From: Bacillota bacterium
Lineage (GTDB): Bacteria; Bacillota; Proteinivoracia; UBA4975
Direction of reading: 5' to 3'
DNA: 5,570 nt
Assembly: GCA_012727415.1 (NCBI GenBank)
Contig: JAAYHI010000001.1
Location: 1-5,570 of the forward strand
The notes under the pieces: model-generated
Told to the model about the DNA's origin: nothing
The model's database searches: none
Seen by the model: only the letters and a program-made list of their open reading frames with translations
Part shown: one piece after another, positions 1-5,570 of the stretch
How the letters are laid out: each line of letters starts with the position of its first letter
How positions within the stretch are numbered: the first letter of the stretch is position 1
Position numbers and translations under genes: made by a program

Positions 1-532
1 CCCCGGGATTCTGCACTGCCATGGCCAATTTCCCGCTTCCTTCGCCGCCGATGCCGAATATCCCCTGAATCAGGGCGGCGGTTGCCTCCACTTCCACTCC
101 TTCTCCGGGCAGAACCCTGGTCACCACCCCCGAGATGTATGCTTTCACAACTACCGGCGTCGGCGATTCCCGAATCACTACTTGCCCTGTGACTGCAGAA
201 ATATGTTCCACCACTCCGGTGGCAGGAGACTGGCACTGGCCTTTAAAAAGGCCGAAGAAAGATGTGTATCTTGCTATCACTTCTCCAGTCTGCACCCTGT
301 CGCCGATTTTTCTCACCATGGCCTGGGGCACTTCCCCCGGTTCGATGTTGAGGAGGTTGGAAGCTGCCACCATGTGGGGCCTCCCCGGTAAAGTTGTCTC
401 AGCTACAACTGTATTGGGTTCCACTTTTTGCCCAAGACTGACCCGCACTTGTCCCTTTATCGGCAGGCGGCGGGTCTTGCTGACTGTTGTCAAGGGGCTT
501 ACTGTCAAACCCGGCAAATACGCGTCGCTCAT
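1..532 (-). CDS. Barrel-sandwich (biotinyl/lipoyl-like) beta protein, C-terminus beyond the window
   Basis: The ATG at 532 overlaps the stop of the MutL-type gene (ATGA) and is preceded by GGAGG about 7 bases upstream. The frame then stays open to the left edge, giving 177 residues of an incomplete protein. It is rich in valine, glycine and proline, has no membrane helix, and shows several turns typical of biotinyl/lipoyl-like barrel-sandwich folds: VSLGQKVEPNTVVAET (31-46), VRKIGDRVQTGEVIARY (73-89), CQSPATGVVEHISAVTGQVV (100-119) and AYISGVVTRVLPGEGVEVE (131-149). A conserved-looking ALIQGIFGIGGEGSGKLA block follows (153-170). No AMKM or DKA-type attachment lysine is seen in the visible part, so it is probably not a carrier domain but a structural or binding use of the fold. 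The translational overlap makes it a likely partner of the ATPase, which is inference. The fold call is by eye; the function is unknown. Confidence 0.8.
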   Translation of the reverse strand, partial: MSDAYLPGLTVSPLTTVSKTRRLPIKGQVRVSLGQKVEPNTVVAETTLPGRPHMVAASNLLNIEPGEVPQAMVRKIGDRVQTGEVIARYTSFFGLFKGQCQSPATGVVEHISAVTGQVVIRESPTPVVVKAYISGVVTRVLPGEGVEVEATAALIQGIFGIGGEGSGKLAMAVQNPG

Positions 533-2331
533 AGCACTCCCTCCACTTGCATCGGATACATGTCCACCTGTTTATACCACCTGAGCAGCTGGCGCACCCG
601 CTGATGTTCTTCCTCTGCCAGCAGCAGAGGGCGCCCCCGACAGTCCAGGAAAAGACCACAGACGCCGCCGGCAACTTCCCGGCGCAAGCCCCTTCCCCTG
701 CCGGCCCCAATATCTGCCGCCAGATGGGGATGAAGGTCCAGTTTAAAGGGCCCCTGCCCCGCAATGAGCTGAATATCACCCCAGGAGAGATCCACTTCTG
801 CACTGCCCCCCGGCCAGTCCACCTTCCCCCACAGGCATTTCTCTCCGCTTCTCCCTCTGCCCCTGGGAGCCAGGACTGTGCCCAGAGGGATGAGGCAATC
901 CTTTTCAAAGACCTGGGTAGCCCCCCGGGGATGAATATCTGACAGGGCCCCCAGATGGGGCATCATAAAAATGCTGTCCACTGCCAGACGGGTTATGGCC
1001 TGGGGCTGGAAACCGTCAATGAGCATCATTGCACTCTGGACCCGGCGGGGGGCATGGGAGAGGGTGCCGCCGCTGCCCACGATGAGCTCCAGGTCATTCA
1101 TATCCACCAGACTCTCCTCGCCGCTGCTCTGTTGAAAAGCTTCGCCAATGGTCCGCTGCCGCTGAATTCCCCGCAGTCCCACCGCCAGAGTTTTGTGGTG
1201 GGAAAAGGCCAGGGCCAGTGCCTCCCGGGCGATAGCCTGTTCAATCAGGAGGTCTTCCAGAGTGTGGGGAATAGTTGTCGGCCGAATCATCTTGTTGCGA
1301 ATGCGGTTTTTCAAATCAGCGGCCTCGATGCTGAAAGGCAACCAACGCAGAATGTTATCTGTCCCTGTTTCCACCAACACATTGCAGACACTGTAGCTCA
1401 TGCCGAGATTGGCGCTGACGGTGCGGTGAAACTTCTGGTCAAAGACGGAAAAGATGTCGGTGGTCGCTCCCCCGATATCCACCCCGATGATGTTGATGTC
1501 CTGTTCTCTGGCCAGGGTCTGGATTATCTTGCCCACCGCCGCGGGGGTGGGCATAATTGGCGCGTGGGTCCACGCCAGCAGGTCCTTATACCCCGGAGCC
1601 TGGGCCATGACATGGCCCATGAAGAGACTGTGAATCTCCTCCCGGGCAGGTCCCAGTTCTTCTTTTTCCAGCACCGGCCTGATGTTTGGCAAAAAACGCA
1701 GGTCGGTCTTGTCTGCCAAAAGTGCTCCCACCTCATCCCGGGCTGAGGCATTGCCGCAGTAAATTACCGGCAGCTTGTAACCTGTTCCCAATCGGGGCTT
1801 GGGATCAGAGGCGGCCAGGATTTCGGCAATTTCAACAACATGGGATACAGTGCCGCCGTCGATGCCTCCCGCCACCAGGATCATGTCAGGCCGCAGCTGG
1901 CGAATGCGCTCAATCTTTTGGAAGGTCAGGCGCCCGTCGTCCACTGCCATGGTGTCCATAACGATGGCACCAGCCCCCAGGGCCGCCCGCTGCGCGCTTT
2001 CGGCGGTCATTTTTTTTACCACCCCGGCCACCATCATCTGCAAACCGCCGCCGGCACTGCTGGTTGCCAGGAACAAGTCTGTGCCGCGACGACCCTGGGC
2101 GGGAGTAATAATTCCCCGGGAGTCCATGAGTTTTCTGCCGCTAAGTTCCTCCACTTCGCTGATGGCATTCCTGACCCCCATGGTGACATCTTCGAAGGGT
2201 ATTTCCACCGTAGTGGGGGCCTCACCCCTTACCTGCAAGCGATACTCCTCGCCAATGCGCTCAACGAGTATTGCCTTTGTAGTTGTACTGCCGCAATCTA
2301 CAATTAAAATTACATTTACCTCTATAGGCAT
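529..2331 (-). CDS. MutL/GlmL-family ASKHA ATPase ('glutamate mutase L'), long form, 600 aa
   Basis: This is an ATPase of the actin/Hsp70/sugar-kinase fold. Visible motifs in order are the phosphate-1 loop VDCGSTTTKA (11-20), the MutL hallmark TSSAGGGLQMMVAG (90-103) followed by AALGAGA, LVAGGIDGG (152-160), PVIYCGNAS (188-196), MPTPAAVGKI (260-269), the second phosphate motif GVDIGGATTDIFSV (283-296) and the adenosine-type glycine loop IVGSGGTLSHAP (417-428). Together they identify the family firmly. Members beside mutS and mutE are thought to act as chaperone or reactivating factors for B12-dependent glutamate mutase, but no mutase gene is seen here. Classical members are about 460 residues; this one continues for about 110 residues after VLAPRG (486-491) with a beta-rich tail containing VAGGVCGLFLDCRGRPLLL (553-571). 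There is no membrane helix, so it should be cytosolic. The start is ATG 2331, chosen from the ribosome binding site. Its TGA overlaps the next ATG (ATGA), which implies coupling. Family is certain; the partner is unknown. Confidence 0.93.
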   Translation of the reverse strand: MPIEVNVILIVDCGSTTTKAILVERIGEEYRLQVRGEAPTTVEIPFEDVTMGVRNAISEVEELSGRKLMDSRGIITPAQGRRGTDLFLATSSAGGGLQMMVAGVVKKMTAESAQRAALGAGAIVMDTMAVDDGRLTFQKIERIRQLRPDMILVAGGIDGGTVSHVVEIAEILAASDPKPRLGTGYKLPVIYCGNASARDEVGALLADKTDLRFLPNIRPVLEKEELGPAREEIHSLFMGHVMAQAPGYKDLLAWTHAPIMPTPAAVGKIIQTLAREQDINIIGVDIGGATTDIFSVFDQKFHRTVSANLGMSYSVCNVLVETGTDNILRWLPFSIEAADLKNRIRNKMIRPTTIPHTLEDLLIEQAIAREALALAFSHHKTLAVGLRGIQRQRTIGEAFQQSSGEESLVDMNDLELIVGSGGTLSHAPRRVQSAMMLIDGFQPQAITRLAVDSIFMMPHLGALSDIHPRGATQVFEKDCLIPLGTVLAPRGRGRSGEKCLWGKVDWPGGSAEVDLSWGDIQLIAGQGPFKLDLHPHLAADIGAGRGRGLRREVAGGVCGLFLDCRGRPLLLAEEEHQRVRQLLRWYKQVDMYPMQVEGVL

Positions 2332-2337
2332 CAGTTG

Positions 2338-2344
2338 CCACCTC
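2338..2344 (-). promoter_or_regulatory. Ribosome binding site that fixes the start of the MutL-type gene
   Basis: GAGGTGG lies 6 bases (CAACTG) before the ATG at 2331. An in-frame GTG at 2346 would add five residues (MRWQL), but it overlaps this site and has only TTCAGAATAA before it, with no Shine-Dalgarno sequence. The ATG at 2331 is therefore preferred. Confidence 0.7.
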
Positions 2345-2348
2345 ACTT

Positions 2349-2393
2349 ATTCTGAAGGGCCCGCCAGAGCGGGCCCATTATTGCTTACAGAAT
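2349..2393 (-). promoter_or_regulatory. Intercistronic hairpin before the MutL-type gene (possible attenuator or mRNA processing element)
   Basis: At 2357-2376 the transcript forms a perfect 8-bp stem GGGCCCGC/GCGGGCCC with the tetraloop TCTG. Outside it, ATTCTG (2393-2388), the last two codons of the membrane gene, can pair with CAGAAT (2354-2349), separated by an asymmetric internal loop of 11 and 2 bases. No run of T follows on the transcribed strand (it continues TTCAGAATAAG), so a normal intrinsic terminator is unlikely. The structure ends three bases before the GTGAGGTGG ribosome-binding region of the next gene. It could cause partial termination, protect a processed mRNA end or affect translation initiation; which of these is not decided by the sequence. 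Confidence 0.5.
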
Positions 2394-3014
2394 GTGCAAC
2401 CATTCTCCCAGGAGGAAGTAGATTCTGCCCACCAGCAGCGACATACGGGCCATGACTGTATTGCCAAAAGCAGCGCCGAAGGCAAGCATCATCACCCATT
2501 TGCCTATGCTGGCTCCCACTTTGAGGGGGCCCTTTTGTTCCCGGGAGAAAAAGAAGTAGATTAAAGTGCCGATTACCCCAAGGATGAAGAGAATGGCGTC
2601 AATTTTAAATTTGGCCATGGTATGCCACAGGGGCAGCTCCATTGTCGCCACTATCTGGCTCATAAATGAGGCACCTATTACCCCCCGGATGGCCAGGGCA
2701 CTGCCGACGCCTACCAGAAAGCCAAGGGGTATACGGCTGATCCACTTCCCTTTTTTGAGAAAGCGGGTATATAAAAGCACACCCAACACCAAGGGCACTA
2801 TTAAGAACCACTTGCGGGCTTCACCAGGGTCAGGATTGAACAATGGAGTCCAGGCATTGCTGACAATGGTCTGGTAGCCGTAAAAGATACCCAACCCCGC
2901 AGCCAGCCCTATAAACAAGTGCTCAGCTGTCCGGAAGAAGGGATTCTCCCGCAACAGAAAGCTGAAAATTGCCAGGGTGCACAGGGCGCCTATCCAGATT
3001 CCCACGGTTTCCAT
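2385..3014 (-). CDS. Polytopic membrane protein, about six helices, 209 aa, function unknown
   Basis: Hydrophobic segments lie at about residues 3-21, 33-52, 68-85, 94-113, 137-156 and 170-190, with a further semi-hydrophobic C-terminal helix (193-206). The basic loop RFLKKGKWISR (84-94) should be cytoplasmic, which puts the N-terminus outside and the FNPDPGEARK loop (59-68) outside. Two features look constrained: an ENPFFRTAEH sequence after helix 1 (23-32), and a glycine/alanine-rich last part, FGAAFGNTVMARMSLLVGR (179-197). I cannot place it in a named transporter family and see no clear similarity to the other six-helix protein of the cluster. The start ATG is preceded by AAGGAGGTG at 5 bases, an excellent site, and lies 33 bases after the preceding stop. 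The last two codons (ATTCTG) take part in a possible hairpin with the leader of the next gene. Confidence 0.85.
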   Translation of the reverse strand: METVGIWIGALCTLAIFSFLLRENPFFRTAEHLFIGLAAGLGIFYGYQTIVSNAWTPLFNPDPGEARKWFLIVPLVLGVLLYTRFLKKGKWISRIPLGFLVGVGSALAIRGVIGASFMSQIVATMELPLWHTMAKFKIDAILFILGVIGTLIYFFFSREQKGPLKVGASIGKWVMMLAFGAAFGNTVMARMSLLVGRIYFLLGEWLHIL

Positions 3015-3047
3015 AGTTTCACCTCCTTGTCATTGGATGCTTCCAGA

Positions 3048-3872
3048 CTATTTCTTCTTCCTGCCTCCGGCAAGATAGGCAATATTGCCAATGAGAATGA
3101 ATGCGATTATCACCAGATGGCTGATCGACTGGGCGTCCATGCCGCCAAGGCCAAGGCCGGGTCTGTCTATCAGGTTTTCATACTCAGCAGCCCCGCTCAT
3201 TCCCGCCAACAGGCCAACCAAGTCCCCGGACTGTAAGTACGGAAGCATCCCCGGCACAGATACCGCAGTGACGCCGCCAGTAATAGTCACCGGATACTGG
3301 GCGCCAATCTGCTCAATATAAGTTCTCAGTCCCGGATCCCCTGCAGACAGGGAAATTACCAGGTCAATGTCCTCAATGCTTCTGATGTCCTTCATCATTG
3401 GAATGCTGGCAGTCTTGGTGCGAGCAACATCTTCCGGGAATGTGGCGTGAATGTCCCGGGCCAGGGAATTGAGCACAACCGCCTGACCGGGGCGATAGCC
3501 CAGGTTGACATAATCCTCACCATACACCGCCCCCACTTCCGGGGCAACAGTGTTGTGCACCCTATCTGCGAAGGTGGCCCCCTGGTTCCACAGTGCAATT
3601 GCCACCAACTTTAGTTTTTTATCGAGGATGTGCCTGGTCAGCGCTTCGGCCTGGGGCAGGAGCTCCGGGGCACTGGCTGCATCCCAGTCATAAGACAGCA
3701 GGACTACCGAGCCGGCGGGAAGCTTATCCACCAGATCGTAGACATCCTGGGTATTCTGGGTGATATCCACGGGAAACCCGATGGGAAAGAGCAGGGGAAG
3801 AATAATCGAAAGGGCAAGAATCAAGTAGATGATTCTCCGATCGATATTTTGCAGTATCTCAAGCAGCTTCAC
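3048..3872 (-). CDS. Doubly anchored membrane protein with an outward-facing alpha/beta domain, 274 aa
   Basis: One hydrophobic helix lies near each end (about residues 14-33 and 250-268). The N-terminal side carries DRR just before helix 1 and the C-terminus ends in GGRKKK. Both basic flanks predict the termini inside and the 34-248 domain outside the membrane. That domain alternates beta-like strands and helices in a Rossmann-like way: AGSVVLLSYDW (53-63), LKLVAIALW (87-95), DIDLVISLSAG (168-178) and YPVTITGGVTAVS (193-205), followed by a glycine-rich LVGLLAGMSGAAEYE block (218-232). I do not recognise a named family. It has no catalytic motif I can name and no cysteine. The start is GTG, chosen because GGGAGGTG stands 7 bases upstream and the next in-frame residues (MKLLEIL) suit a cytoplasmic N-terminus. 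The gap to the preceding gene is 36 bases. A role as the sensing or binding subunit of the complex is inference only. Confidence 0.85.
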   Translation of the reverse strand: MKLLEILQNIDRRIIYLILALSIILPLLFPIGFPVDITQNTQDVYDLVDKLPAGSVVLLSYDWDAASAPELLPQAEALTRHILDKKLKLVAIALWNQGATFADRVHNTVAPEVGAVYGEDYVNLGYRPGQAVVLNSLARDIHATFPEDVARTKTASIPMMKDIRSIEDIDLVISLSAGDPGLRTYIEQIGAQYPVTITGGVTAVSVPGMLPYLQSGDLVGLLAGMSGAAEYENLIDRPGLGLGGMDAQSISHLVIIAFILIGNIAYLAGGRKKK

Positions 3873-3908
3873 GGAATTTCACCTCCCTTTGCTATTGCTG
3901 GGCAGCCC

Positions 3909-4529
3909 CTACTGGCCGCCAAAGTATGATCTGTCGATGCCAAAAATGGTCCGCAGGGCAGTTACTATCGCCCCCAGGGAAGCGCCAATCATAATCCCCC
4001 GCATGCCCGCCGTGGTAAATATCGTTTGCAGCCAGCCGGAGTACTCGGGGAAACCGCTCCATATTTTGGCGCCAATTGGGGTGGCCCCCAACATTACCAC
4101 CACTGCTGACACCAGCAGTACTGCAGCCTCCTTGGTTCGCACCCTGAATGCCCGGTATGCTGCAGAGGCTATATAGAAGGCCAGCAGGGCAAACATTGTA
4201 CCGTTTAGGTTTTCAAAGATGTTTTTAAACAAGAAGGTATAGACAGCATTTTGCTGGGTCCAGATAATGGGCACAACCGCCATGACCAGCATGGCAACCA
4301 GGAGGATGAGACTGTTCCACCACTCCTTTTTGCCCTTGACAATCTTGTAGATATGGATGCGGAAAATATTTGCCGCCCCCAGGATCAGAGCAAAGGCCGC
4401 AACAATTATTGCCCAGTCCAGAAACTGACCCACCACATTTTCTGAGACATAGGGAATCTTGATAAAGTAGTCCAGCAAAAAGAGAATGCCGGACACAAAG
4501 GTGACGACAATTGGGACTTCACGACGCAT
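3909..4529 (-). CDS. Polytopic membrane protein, about six helices, 206 aa, function unknown
   Basis: Six hydrophobic segments are visible at about residues 5-23, 37-56, 72-90, 111-128, 134-152 and 175-195. The short N-terminus (MRRE) and the basic loop after helix 2 (IHIYKIVKGKKEWW, 59-71) favour a cytoplasmic N-terminus, so with six helices the C-terminus would also be cytoplasmic. The C-terminal tail ends in a distinctive FGIDRSYFGGQ motif. A longer loop at 153-172, rich in aromatic residues (IWSGFPEYSGW), should lie outside if the topology is right. There is no signature of a known transporter family. The start is ATG with GGGGAGGTG 6 bases upstream; the gap to the preceding stop is 32 bases. 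Its place among co-directional membrane genes and a MutL-family ATPase suggests an integral subunit of a shared complex. I cannot assign a substrate. Confidence 0.85.
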   Translation of the reverse strand: MRREVPIVVTFVSGILFLLDYFIKIPYVSENVVGQFLDWAIIVAAFALILGAANIFRIHIYKIVKGKKEWWNSLILLVAMLVMAVVPIIWTQQNAVYTFLFKNIFENLNGTMFALLAFYIASAAYRAFRVRTKEAAVLLVSAVVVMLGATPIGAKIWSGFPEYSGWLQTIFTTAGMRGIMIGASLGAIVTALRTIFGIDRSYFGGQ

Positions 4530-4561
4530 TTAATTCACCTCCCCTAAAAGATTTAGCCTCC

Positions 4562-5359
4562 TTAGGATGCAAACTTGGCAAGAAAGTCGATAATTACCGG
4601 CCAGTTACAGGTGGATGCAATTGTGCCTACAATGATGAGCAACACAGCGGCAACCTTCCCGATATCCTGGACGCGAATGCTGGCAACCTGCATGGGATCC
4701 TGGGAGAGATACGCCCCGGCCGCAAACAGTTCCTCGCCGATGAGGCAGTAATCGCAGGCGGCAAGGAAGAAGGGAAGCTGATGAGTATTGGCGGTGCCGG
4801 CAACCTGGATGGAACCTGCTACAAATCCCCCTTCTGCAAAAATGAGGGACTCAGCCCAGAAGGCACCCATCATAATGTTGGCAGCGACTTTCTCCCGGGA
4901 CATGATGCCCATACACCCGGCAGCATAGGCAAACTGTTCGTCGGACAAAAAGATGATGTTATCAGGGTTATAATTTTCCGGCTTGCCCTCGCTGAGATAG
5001 CTTTGACGCACTACTTCCTCAGTAATGGGCAATACTTCCGCCATCCTGTTGGTGACAATGAGATCGGTGTCGTACTTGGCCGTCAACCTGGCTACATAGC
5101 CCAGGACAGCCAAACCCGCCAGGGTCTGGGCCGCAGTCTCTTCGCTGAGGCTGGCTATTCCGGGGCTGAAGTGTACTGGACGGCCCATTTCTGTGGCCCG
5201 GCCCACTGCCTCATCAATGGCCTCCAAACCGGCAATGCGGCGAATGAAATATTTCTTGCCCTTCTTGGCCCGCCGGATTGCTATCAGCATGATGACGGCG
5301 ATGGCCACAGTGATACCAAAGAGCACCAGCCGATTGACCACAAAGATCTCCTCTAACAT
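4562..5359 (-). CDS. DUF6754-like membrane-anchored protein, 265 aa
   Basis: Residues about 9-29 form a membrane helix followed at once by a basic stretch (RRAKKGKKYFIRR), and a second helix lies at about 236-257. By the positive-inside rule the central domain (about 30-232) faces the cytoplasm. That domain is dense with motif-like blocks: an EAVGRATEMGRPV block (50-62), SDEQFAYAAG (139-148), MGAFWAESLIFAEGG (164-178), and a QVAGTA...QLPFFLAACDYCLIGEE stretch (185-210). From memory these match the uncharacterised family DUF6754; no biochemical role is known to me. A CxxC pair (Cys202, Cys205) sits in the last block. The ATG at 5359 is preceded by an excellent site, AAGGAGGTG, 8 bases upstream, so the start is secure. 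The gene overlaps the preceding one by 7 bases. The neighbouring integral membrane genes and the MutL-type ATPase suggest it is a subunit of a membrane complex. The family assignment is fairly confident; the function is unknown. Confidence 0.85.
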   Translation of the reverse strand: MLEEIFVVNRLVLFGITVAIAVIMLIAIRRAKKGKKYFIRRIAGLEAIDEAVGRATEMGRPVHFSPGIASLSEETAAQTLAGLAVLGYVARLTAKYDTDLIVTNRMAEVLPITEEVVRQSYLSEGKPENYNPDNIIFLSDEQFAYAAGCMGIMSREKVAANIMMGAFWAESLIFAEGGFVAGSIQVAGTANTHQLPFFLAACDYCLIGEELFAAGAYLSQDPMQVASIRVQDIGKVAAVLLIIVGTIASTCNWPVIIDFLAKFAS

Positions 5360-5570
5360 TGATGTTTCACCTCCTTACGCTTCTTGGTATCCAGCTCTTC
5401 CAACCGGGCCATCAGGCTGTTAACCTGCTGGCGGTCGCTGAGCAGAATCGCTAAATCCTCGGTGTCCTGCTCTCCCAATATCCAATCCAAACCCGGCGCA
5501 AGCATTTGGATAAGGGCGCCGCCAACACCGGCCAGGGGCTTATGCATTTCCAAAAACATCAATGCAGGAA
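5353..5570 (-). CDS. C-terminal part of an unrecognised protein (start outside the window)
   Basis: The frame is open to the right edge of the window and ends with TAG, giving about 72 visible residues. I do not recognise the family. The first half (MHKPLAGVGGALIQMLAPG region) is hydrophobic and could be an amphipathic or membrane-associated helix. The second half is strongly charged and helix-like (SDRQQVNSLMARLEELDTKK) and ends in a lysine-rich tail, so a short coiled coil is possible. A TTG at 5562 followed at once by an ATG at 5559 could formally start a 68-69 residue protein, but nothing resembling a ribosome binding site precedes them and the frame continues upstream (codons for Pro and Ala). 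I therefore treat this as the end of a longer gene. Its last codons contain the Shine-Dalgarno site of the next gene and the two genes overlap by 7 bases, which places it in the same operon and suggests translational coupling. Confidence 0.6.
   Translation of the reverse strand, partial: PALMFLEMHKPLAGVGGALIQMLAPGLDWILGEQDTEDLAILLSDRQQVNSLMARLEELDTKKRKEVKHQC

Noticed and set aside
399..908. Minus-strand 169-codon frame overlapping the end of the MutL-type gene, considered as evidence of a frameshift
   Set aside because: The main frame stays coherent to its stop, with a plausible GGVCGLFLDCRGRP motif and a coupled ATGA overlap. The alternative frame is rich in Trp, Cys and Arg and resembles nothing.
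955..1746. Plus-strand open frame of 263 codons
   Set aside because: It is antisense to the core of the MutL-type gene, which carries the ATPase motifs. The composition is rich in His, Gln and Gly as expected for a shadow, and no ribosome binding site was noted.
2357..2376. Intrinsic transcription terminator
   Set aside because: The stem is strong, but neither strand has a T-run directly after it, and the next gene follows closely on the same strand. I keep it as a hairpin of uncertain role.
1799..2455. Plus-strand open frame of 218 codons
   Set aside because: It runs antisense across the start of the MutL-type gene and the end of the membrane gene, including the hairpin. The protein looks like a low-complexity Ser/Thr/Pro-rich shadow.
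4530..4561. Small AT-rich hairpin (CTAAA/TTTAG) and a second AAGGAGG upstream of the 206-aa gene
   Set aside because: The stem is only 5 bp and mostly A-T, and the AAGGAGG overlaps the preceding stop codon, too far from the ATG. It is most likely chance.
4511..5356. Plus-strand open frame of 281 codons
   Set aside because: It lies exactly opposite the DUF6754-like gene and its predicted protein has no recognisable motif. The minus-strand frame has a strong ribosome binding site and clear family motifs, so this is an antisense shadow.
1..5570. CRISPR arrays, tRNA or rRNA genes, insertion sequences and long direct repeats
   Set aside because: None was seen: the window is almost entirely coding on one strand, with gaps of at most about 50 bases and no repeated units.

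Overview
The whole window is the interior of one minus-strand gene cluster. Seven coding regions run head to tail from right to left, with gaps of at most about 50 bases or short overlaps, and no promoter is visible. Strong Shine-Dalgarno sites of the AGGAGGTG type before almost every gene, one GTG start and moderately GC-rich coding sequence suggest Bacillota, perhaps a clostridial lineage such as the Peptococcaceae or a relative. That taxonomic guess is inference; there is no rRNA or other marker in the window.

In order of transcription, the layout is as follows. (1) 5570-5353: the C-terminal end of an unrecognised protein with a charged, helix-like tail. (2) 5359-4562: a 265-residue protein with an N-terminal and a C-terminal membrane segment around a motif-dense cytoplasmic domain, which I recognise as DUF6754-like. 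(3) 4529-3909: a six-helix integral membrane protein. (4) 3872-3048: a protein anchored at both ends, with an alpha/beta-like domain predicted outside the cell. (5) 3014-2385: a second polytopic membrane protein. (6) 2331-529: a 600-residue ATPase of the ASKHA (actin/Hsp70/sugar-kinase) fold, of the MutL/GlmL 'glutamate mutase L' family, with a C-terminal extension. (7) 532-1: a soluble protein that looks built from barrel-sandwich (biotinyl/lipoyl-like) beta modules but shows no attachment lysine in the visible part; its C-terminus lies beyond the window.

The MutL-family annotation normally implies a helper of coenzyme-B12-dependent glutamate mutase, but no mutase subunit gene is present here. 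Every other neighbour is a membrane protein or an uncharacterised soluble protein. The more economical reading, which is inference, is an envelope-associated complex: two polytopic membrane subunits, a DUF6754 subunit facing the cytoplasm, a subunit facing outward, a cytosolic ASKHA ATPase and a cytosolic beta-rich partner. Its substrate and function cannot be told from the sequence.

One notable RNA-level element lies between genes 5 and 6. It is a perfect 8-bp GC hairpin with a tetraloop, nested in an outer 6-bp pairing that uses the last two codons of gene 5. It lacks a U-tract, so it may tune expression of the ATPase relative to the membrane genes rather than end the transcript. All open frames on the plus strand are judged to be shadows of these genes.
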